Program-made: the position numbers and the translations under genes | Shown here: in pieces, positions 35,981-41,883 of the stretch | How the letters are laid out: each line of letters begins with the position of its first letter | Position numbering within the stretch: the first letter of the stretch is position 1 | Origin: Acidobacteriota bacterium | GTDB taxonomy: Bacteria; Acidobacteriota; Terriglobia; Bryobacterales; Bryobacteraceae | Assembly: GCA_003223115.1 (NCBI GenBank) | Contig: QHXW01000039.1 | Coordinates: 1 to 41,883 of the forward strand | Reading direction: 5' to 3' | DNA length: 41,883 nt | Notes under the pieces: model-generated | The model's database searches: none | Seen by the model: only the letters and a program-made list of their open reading frames with translations | What the model was told of the DNA's origin: nothing

Positions 35981-37726
35981 CTATGCCAATGTGCCTGGGT
36001 TTTTCAGATATCTTTCAACCACTGCATCGGCCGTACGATACGTGAGAGTTACCGCAGTCACAGTTGGGTTACCGGTGGGCTTCTGCGGGAAGGCCGAGGC
36101 ACCGAGCACAAACAGGTTAAAGACCCGCCAATGCTGCAAGTACATATTTACCACAGATCGAGTAGGGTTTGCACCTAAAATAACACCTCCCTGAAGGTGA
36201 GTTCCCTGATATCGGGTGGCATCGTACCGATTTAATCCCGAAAAGGGAGTGATTTCGCGAGCGCCCATGGCCCGGGCGACCTCGACGGCACGGGCGGTCA
36301 TGTAATTCACCATATGCCGCTCGTTGTCACGCCAGTCGAGAGTCAGGCGCAGCAGGGGATCCCCCCAGCGATCCTTGTAAACAGGGTCTAAATCCATAGA
36401 GTTACCGCGATAGGCAAAGTGTTCGCCGTAGAGCGAAATCCAGCCCGTCCGGTCGTAGTAATACATCGATGCCTTCTTCCACTCTGACCCCCATCGAGAT
36501 CGGATACTAGCGGGTAAAATACCGAAGCTGGCTATAGGGCGAAAACCATAACACACGGTATAGAGCATCCCGGCACTCAGAAAATCGAGCTTTGAGTGAT
36601 CGAGTGCCTCGAAGTCGCTGATCGCGATTCCGGCCGAGCCAGCTCCCATGAAGCGATTGAGCGGCTTTTCGAAGAACGTGGTGGCGGCGCGCGTGGAAAC
36701 TTGGTGAGTCAGGTTCCGGCCCAGGTTGCCTTTGCCGGTTTCGGGGTCATAGGCATTTTCAAGTTCCGACAGAAGCAGCAAGCGCACGTTGTTCTAGGTC
36801 CAGGACGCCAGAAACACCAGTTCGGCCGGCTGAAACAGCTCTTCGCCGCGCTCATTCACATAACGGACACCTCGCGCACGGCCTGATTCTAGAACCACCC
36901 GCCGGACCCATGCGCCGGTACGAAGCTCGAAGTTCCCGCGGCGCGAGAGCAGGGGAATCAGCGTGTTGGTGGGCTGAGCCTTGGCGCCGATCATGCAGCC
37001 GAAGCGTTCGCAATAACCGCAGTACGCGCAGCCGGCTCGGGAAATGCCGTCGGGGTTGGTGTAGGGCACGCTGGTTGTGGCGGCGGGCAGCGGGTAAGGA
37101 TGGTAGCCCAGCGACTGTGTGGCGTCCTGAAACAGCGCCGACAGATACGGCGTCTTCATGGGCGGTGTGGGGAACTCGGAGTGGCGCGGGCCTTCGAAAC
37201 GATTGCCGCCATCGATGAGTGTTCCACGGAGGTTTCCGGCTTTACCGGAGATGCCCATCATGCGCTCGACGCGATCGTAGTAGGGCTCCAGATCGTCATA
37301 GGTGAGGGGCCAATCCTCGACCGTGCAGTATTCGGGAAGCCGCCTGGCGCCGTATTTCTCGAGTAGGTGGGTGCGCCGCCGGAAATCCCGCGGGTAATAG
37401 CGGTAGGCGATGCCGCTCCAGTGCTCTCCTGATCCGCCGACACCCGTACCCGGCAGAAACGAGCCGTACTGCCGAATGGGCAAGGCTCGATCTCGAGCCA
37501 TGTGGCGTAGGGTGACGGTCTCATCGCGAATGGACTGCATGGTGCGCAGGCGGATGGCGTAATCCAGCTCGTCCATGGTCTCGAGGTAATCACGAGTCTT
37601 GCGCGCGCCGCCTCGCTCGAGGACCAGGATCTTGAGCCCGGTGCGCGAGGCCAGTTCCTGGGCCATGGTGAGCCCGGTCCAACCGGCGCCTACGATGACC
37701 ACGTCCACGGACCGGAGCCGCTTCAC
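35981..37726 (-). pseudogene. GMC oxidoreductase (gluconate 2-dehydrogenase alpha-like) cut by an amber codon
   Basis: GTG 37726 (GGAG ten bases upstream) begins VDVVIVGAGWTGLTMAQELA, an FAD-binding Rossmann fold. GTGVGGSGEHWSGIAYRYYP and AGCAYCGYCERFGC are typical of the flavoprotein subunit of membrane-bound gluconate-type dehydrogenases. The frame stops at TAG 36794-36796 in LVFLASWT[TAG]NNVRLLLLSE, where relatives have Leu; reading through, the same frame continues without damage to TAG 35981, including the C-terminal NPTVTAVTLTYRTADAVVER. One base change (TTG to TAG) thus splits an otherwise perfect 580-residue gene. An internal restart at 36787 would give only the C-terminal half without the FAD fold. 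Confidence 0.85.
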
Positions 37727-37757
37727 CTTTCAGCCTCCGGAAATGCCCAATTGCCGG

Positions 37758-38447
37758 TCACACGTCGTCCTCACTGGGGCGCACCGGATGGCCCAGGATC
37801 TGCGACAGGCTCGCGGGTTTAGGGCGGAAGGGACGCCCGTGATACTGTTCGACTTCTTCGACGTAGCTCATACGCGGACCGGGAAAGCCGATGAGCTGCC
37901 AGCCGATGAGATCGATATTGCCGCCGTGCATGGGGTCGCAAAACATGCCCTCGATGGTGTGGCCGCGCAGCATCGAGAAAAACAGTGTCCCTTCGATCTC
38001 TTTGAGACGCGCATCCTGCTTGCCCGCGGAAAGCTCGTGGAAACGGCCGAGCATTTTGAGGCCGGCGCGGTAAATCTCGCGCGGAGTGTCTTTCGCCTGG
38101 TAACCCTGTTCAGGCACGCCATGCACAAAAGGCGGCTGAGTATAGCGGTACTGATCTCGGCCGTAAGCCGACGCGAGCTGGCGATCGATGTAGATCACGA
38201 CGCCGGCCTCGTTCGCACCCGGTCCTGCTTCGTCGACCGGAAAGATCCGGGCGCAGGCGGCTGCGACGGCGAGAGCTTCGGGTTCGGTGAAGAACCGCAG
38301 CCGAACCTTAATGGCGCTGGCTTGCGGTACAGCTTTTGTCTGGGCATGCACCCGTTTCGGCCGGCGCTCGAGCGTATAGACCAAGAGCCCGCCTACGCTG
38401 GTCGCGGAGATTGTCAGAAATTGCCGGCGGCGCAAACGGCGGCGCAT
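37758..38447 (-). CDS. gluconate 2-dehydrogenase gamma-like subunit (Tat-exported)
   Basis: A 229-residue small subunit of a membrane-associated sugar or alcohol dehydrogenase. The twin-arginine signal RRRLRRRQFLTISATSVGGL suggests export in folded form, carrying the flavoprotein partner with it. The body matches the gluconate 2-dehydrogenase subunit 3 family: FTEPEALAVAAACARIFPVD, GVVIYIDRQLA, LRGHTIEGMFCDPMHGGN and IGWQLIGFPGPRMSY. It lies 31 bp upstream of the GMC gene. No cytochrome c (beta) subunit gene is adjacent. With the alpha subunit gene broken by an amber codon, the complex is probably inactive. Confidence 0.88.
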   Translation of the reverse strand: MRRRLRRRQFLTISATSVGGLLVYTLERRPKRVHAQTKAVPQASAIKVRLRFFTEPEALAVAAACARIFPVDEAGPGANEAGVVIYIDRQLASAYGRDQYRYTQPPFVHGVPEQGYQAKDTPREIYRAGLKMLGRFHELSAGKQDARLKEIEGTLFFSMLRGHTIEGMFCDPMHGGNIDLIGWQLIGFPGPRMSYVEEVEQYHGRPFRPKPASLSQILGHPVRPSEDDV

Positions 38448-38659
38448 AGCAAGAGTGGATAGTGTACCGTAAGCCGGGCAGCGGAGCGGGCTAGGCTAGG
38501 AGCAAGTTGCTTTCGGCTGGTGCGGCACGCCAGATTATGGGGAAACCACTTACTTTGAATCCTGATTAAGCAGTATGCCCAACTGACCACACTAAGGCAA
38601 TTCATTCATCCGATGGTCTCATGGTGCGGCCGCCGCCTAAGCTAGAACCAGGGACAACG

Positions 38660-39866
38660 ATGTTAAGCGGAGCAATTATCTGCCCGGATCAGAAGCTAGC
38701 TCAAGACCTCAAAACCGGCGCTCGGCGACACGCATCGGATAGCGATCGTGCGCACGGTCGCACGCTATCTGAACGGCCTGGATCTGGTGCGGTTTCTGCG
38801 TGCGGCTGCCCTGAGGTGATTTTTCTGAGCGTGCAATCACGATGCGAGGCACTCGACACGGCGCAGGCGATCGTAACCCAGGCCCCCGGCACGCAGATTG
38901 TAGCCGTAGACCGGGCCTGCGATCCGGAGGCGCTGACGGAGACTATGCAGGCCGGCATCCGCGAATTCATGTACTCGCCTTTTCGACGCGGAACTCACGC
39001 TACAGGCCGTGGAACGCCTGGCGCAGATTCTCGAACTGCAGCCTCCTTCAATCGAATCGACGGAGTCGCTGTTCGCATTCCTGCCGTCCAAAGCCGGAGT
39101 CGGCTGCTCCACGGTGGCGCTGAACACCAGCGTGGCTCTGGCGCAGATACGCGAAACGAAAGTGCTGCTGGCGGACTTCGATCTGAACTGCGGCATGATC
39201 GGTTTCATGCTGCAGATCGAGTCGCCCTATTCGGTGATGAGCGCGGCCGAGAACGCGCACGAAATGGACGAGGACTTGTGGCAGCGTCTGGTCACTACTC
39301 GGGGCAACCTGGACATTCTGCCGGCCGGCAAACTGGCGCCTGGTTTTCGAATCGAGCCAGCGCAGGTTCGTCATATGCTGGAGTTCGCCCGAAGGAACTA
39401 TCAGGCGATTTGCATCGATCTTTCCGGCATACTAGCGAAGTTTTCAGTTGAAATTCTGTACGAAGCCAAGCAGATCTTTCTCCTGTGTACCCCCGAAGTT
39501 CCCAGCCTGCACCTGGCCCGGGAGAAACTGCGGTTCTTGCGGAGCCTGGATCTGGAGAGCCGCATCCGGGTTGTGATGAACCGCGCGACGAAAAACCCGC
39601 TGATTCCAAACTCGGAAGTCGAAAAGCTGCTGGCGATGCCCGTCTACATGAGTTTTCCCAATGATTATCTGGGGGTGCACAAGGCCCTGACGTCAGGAAA
39701 ACAAGTCAGCGCGTCGTCGGAGTTGGGAAAAGGGTTTCAAACACTGGCGCACGCCATCTCGGGAAGCAAGAAATCCGTCGTGGAAAACAAAGAGCACGGC
39801 CTTCTCGATCTAATCTTGCCCCGTAAGAGGCCGGTAGCTTCGCCGCAGAGCGTGTTAAGTTCTTGA
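38660..39866 (+). pseudogene. CpaE-like P-loop ATPase gene, N-terminal half frameshifted three times
   Basis: ATG 38660 (AGGGA upstream) starts MLSGAIICPDQKLAQDLKT. The next part is sensible only one frame over (ALGDTHRIAIVRTVARYLNG, then LDLVRFLRAAA), then returns to the first frame at PEVIFLSVQS and shifts again at YSPF to DAELTLQAVERLAQIL. The break points are near 38716 (extra G), 38810 (missing C in a C run) and 38982 (extra T in a T run). The receiver-like domain is thus broken, but from about 39000 the ATPase domain is intact: PSKAGVGCSTVALNTSVALA (deviant Walker A), LLADFDLNCGMIGFML. A GTG at 39009 could express the ATPase part alone. CpaE proteins localise Flp pilus machinery; no other pilus genes are here. 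Confidence 0.75.
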
Positions 39867-41883
39867 GTTATTGGATGCGCCATCGCCCCACTTGAGAAGG
39901 CTGGTACAGGGCCGTGTCAGCGGGTCATCATAGTGGTTTGGGCTGATGCGAATCGCGTATCCCAGGCGCCCGGTTTGCTGCGGAACGATCTCCTTGGCGA
40001 AAATTGCAACCGATCCCTTTTGCTCGACTGGCGCCAAGACCATCACTTCAGTGTCCTCGAGGCCCCCGCTTGCGCCAACTCGGCCCATCACCAGTTCCAC
40101 ACGGACATCTTCCGGCTGAAGGCCGGCCAAGTCGACTGCAGCTCGTATCGGAACCGTCACACCGCTGGTGACTGGTTCGGTGGGTGCGGGCCCGGTCTCG
40201 ACAAAGCGCACGCGATCCCAGACCTCGCGCACTTTTGAGTTCCATCTCACGCGCAAACGCGCTTTCTCGAACCCGCTCTTTGCCTGTTCAATGGAATTCT
40301 GGTGTGCCGGTTCGTAGAGTTCGCGAAGATATTCGCGCACCATTCTGCGGGCATCGAACCGCGGGCTGAGGTACTTGATGGATTGCTTTACACGGCGCAT
40401 CCACTCTGAAGGACCGCTGTCCCGCCGTTCATAAAACATGGGAACGATTTCGTTCTCGAGCAGATAGTAGATGGCGCTCGCGTGCATCGCGTCTTGTTCC
40501 TCGGAGTACGGTTCGCGATCGCCGATGGCCCAGCCGCCTGACTCTTCATAGGCTTCATCGAACCAGCCGTCCAGAATGCTCAAGTTCAAGACGCCGTTCA
40601 CGGCAGCTTTCATGCCACTGGTGCCGCAGGCCTCTTCACCGCGACGCGGCGTGTTGAGCCAGATGTCGACGCCTTGCACCAGCTCGCGCGCCACTTTCAT
40701 GTCGTAGTCTTCGATAAATACGACGTGTTTCCATAACTCCGGGTCGCGTGAGAACAGCACCACGTCGCGGATTTGCGACTTTCCGGGGTGATCCTTGGGA
40801 TGCGCTTTGCCTGCAATCACAATCTGCACAGGCATTTCTTTATTGCAGAGGATGCGTTTCAGGCGCTCGATGTCTCGAAAGATCAGCGTGCCGCGCTTGT
40901 ATGTGGCGAATCGGCGCGCCAGGCCGATGGTGAAGACGCTCGGATCGAGCACATCGGAGGAATGCCGCAACTCGGAGGACGAGGCCTTGCGGCGGTATGC
41001 GGAAGTGGTTTGGCGGTCGCGAATAAACGCGATGAGACGCCGCTTGCGGCGGCGGTGCATCTCGAGCAGTTCCTCGTCGGGGATTTCATCCACCAGATCC
41101 CATGTTTTCGGATCTGACGGCTTGTCGCGCCAATCTGGCTGCAGGTAATGGTCGTAGAGATCGGCCAAGTCGCCGTTGAGCCAGCTCGGCAGATGCACGC
41201 CGTTGGTGATGGAGGTCAGCGGAACCTCCCACACCGGAAGTTCCGGCCACATTTCATGCCACATAGCCTGGGCCACGCGGCGATGCAGCCGGCTGACGGC
41301 ATTGCGGTAGCACGAAGTCTTCAACGCCAGGACGGCCATCGAGAAGCGCTCGTCGCCATCGGTGGCACAGCGCCGTCCGAGCGACATCAACTGGTCAAAT
41401 TCAATTCCGGCACTGCGGCAATACTGGTCGAAATAGTAGCGCATCATACCTGTGTCGAACAGGTCGATGCCTGCAGGCACGGGAGTGTGGGTGGTGAAGA
41501 CGTTGCTTGGGCGGGTAGCTTCCAAGGCCTCATCGAAGTTGAGCTTCTGCTCTTCGATTAGCACGCGCATACGCTCCACTGCCAGGAAAGCCGAGTGTCC
41601 CTCGTTCATGTGAAAGACGGTGGGCTCGAGACCCCTGGCTTTGAGCGCACGCACCCCGCCAATACCGAGGACAATCTCCTGCCGGATGCGCGTGTCCATA
41701 TCACCGCCATAGAGCTGGTCGGTAATGTCGCGATCGCGAGGCGAGGCGTTTTCGGGAATGTTGCTGTCCAGCAGGAAAAGCTTGGTCCGGCCGACATCCA
41801 TTCGCCAGACCTGAATCCAAACCGGGCCAGTGGGGAGCTGCAGGTTAATTTTCAGTTCGTTTCCGCGTTTGTCGCGCACCGGC
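39855..41883 (-). CDS. glgP: alpha-glucan (glycogen) phosphorylase, C-terminal part
   Basis: The last 675 or so residues of a GT35 phosphorylase whose start lies beyond the right edge. It releases glucose 1-phosphate from glycogen or maltodextrin using pyridoxal phosphate. Diagnostic stretches: FHMNEGHSAFLAVERMR, FTTHTPVPAGIDLF, TSITNGVHLPSW, GLARRFATYKRGTLIFRDIE and the cofactor region RRGEEACGTSGMKAAVNGVL, with the Lys that binds pyridoxal phosphate. The GTSGMK form marks the subgroup found in Thermotoga and many bacteria, in which an N-terminal DUF3417 domain is usual. The final 100 residues are an extra beta-rich domain. Its stop overlaps the CpaE-like gene's end by 12 bp (convergent). 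Confidence 0.93.
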   Translation of the reverse strand, partial: PVRDKRGNELKINLQLPTGPVWIQVWRMDVGRTKLFLLDSNIPENASPRDRDITDQLYGGDMDTRIRQEIVLGIGGVRALKARGLEPTVFHMNEGHSAFLAVERMRVLIEEQKLNFDEALEATRPSNVFTTHTPVPAGIDLFDTGMMRYYFDQYCRSAGIEFDQLMSLGRRCATDGDERFSMAVLALKTSCYRNAVSRLHRRVAQAMWHEMWPELPVWEVPLTSITNGVHLPSWLNGDLADLYDHYLQPDWRDKPSDPKTWDLVDEIPDEELLEMHRRRKRRLIAFIRDRQTTSAYRRKASSSELRHSSDVLDPSVFTIGLARRFATYKRGTLIFRDIERLKRILCNKEMPVQIVIAGKAHPKDHPGKSQIRDVVLFSRDPELWKHVVFIEDYDMKVARELVQGVDIWLNTPRRGEEACGTSGMKAAVNGVLNLSILDGWFDEAYEESGGWAIGDREPYSEEQDAMHASAIYYLLENEIVPMFYERRDSGPSEWMRRVKQSIKYLSPRFDARRMVREYLRELYEPAHQNSIEQAKSGFEKARLRVRWNSKVREVWDRVRFVETGPAPTEPVTSGVTVPIRAAVDLAGLQPEDVRVELVMGRVGASGGLEDTEVMVLAPVEQKGSVAIFAKEIVPQQTGRLGYAIRISPNHYDDPLTRPCTSLLKWGDGASNNSRT

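Overview
The window looks like a chromosomal segment of an Acidobacteriota member, probably of the Solibacter/Bryobacter type. This is inferred from gene content: several large duplicated MacB/FtsX-like permeases of the ADOP class next to a PadR regulator, a DUF2277 protein, a cytochrome c fused to a copper monooxygenase-like domain, and short GC-rich repeats of the kind common in these genomes. No rRNA, tRNA or CRISPR array was found.

Layout. 1-2.3 kb: edge of a possible transposase, a secreted cytochrome c/monooxygenase-like protein (minus), a dead FitAB-type toxin-antitoxin locus and an ankyrin remnant. 2.4-6.1 kb: a CobW-type GTPase translationally coupled to a Tat-exported GH116-like glycosidase. 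6.1-6.8 kb: a hairpin-rich non-coding block. 7.0-7.9 kb: DUF2277 protein and a peroxiredoxin. 8.0-17.7 kb: PadR, a small membrane protein and four ADOP-type permeases, two intact, one truncated and one frameshifted. 17.7-19.9 kb: BlaI remnant, queA, corA. 20.0-22.9 kb (minus): FGGY sugar kinase, KdsC-like phosphatase and a c-type cytochrome. 22.9-27.7 kb: dead Phd-type antitoxin, then housekeeping genes tilS, ftsH and hemH. 27.8-34.7 kb: a tight operon of three HlyD-type adaptors, one FtsX-type permease and a TolC-type outer membrane protein, with no ATPase gene. 34.7-35.9 kb: a VapC toxin with a shattered antitoxin gene, then a zinc-ribbon protein. 36.0-38.4 kb (minus): gluconate 2-dehydrogenase-like gamma subunit and a GMC flavoprotein cut by an amber codon. 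38.7-39.9 kb: a CpaE-like ATPase gene with three indels in its N-terminal half. 39.9 kb to the right edge (minus): alpha-glucan phosphorylase.

The housekeeping genes are intact, while accessory genes (toxin-antitoxin, ADOP, GMC dehydrogenase, CpaE, BlaI, ankyrin) are repeatedly broken. All three toxin-antitoxin loci have a damaged antitoxin gene, and only one keeps its toxin. The most interesting items are the VapC locus, where the antitoxin C-terminus lies in frame with the toxin, the ATPase-less three-adaptor efflux operon, the ADOP cluster showing different stages of decay, and the structured non-coding block at 6.1-6.8 kb.
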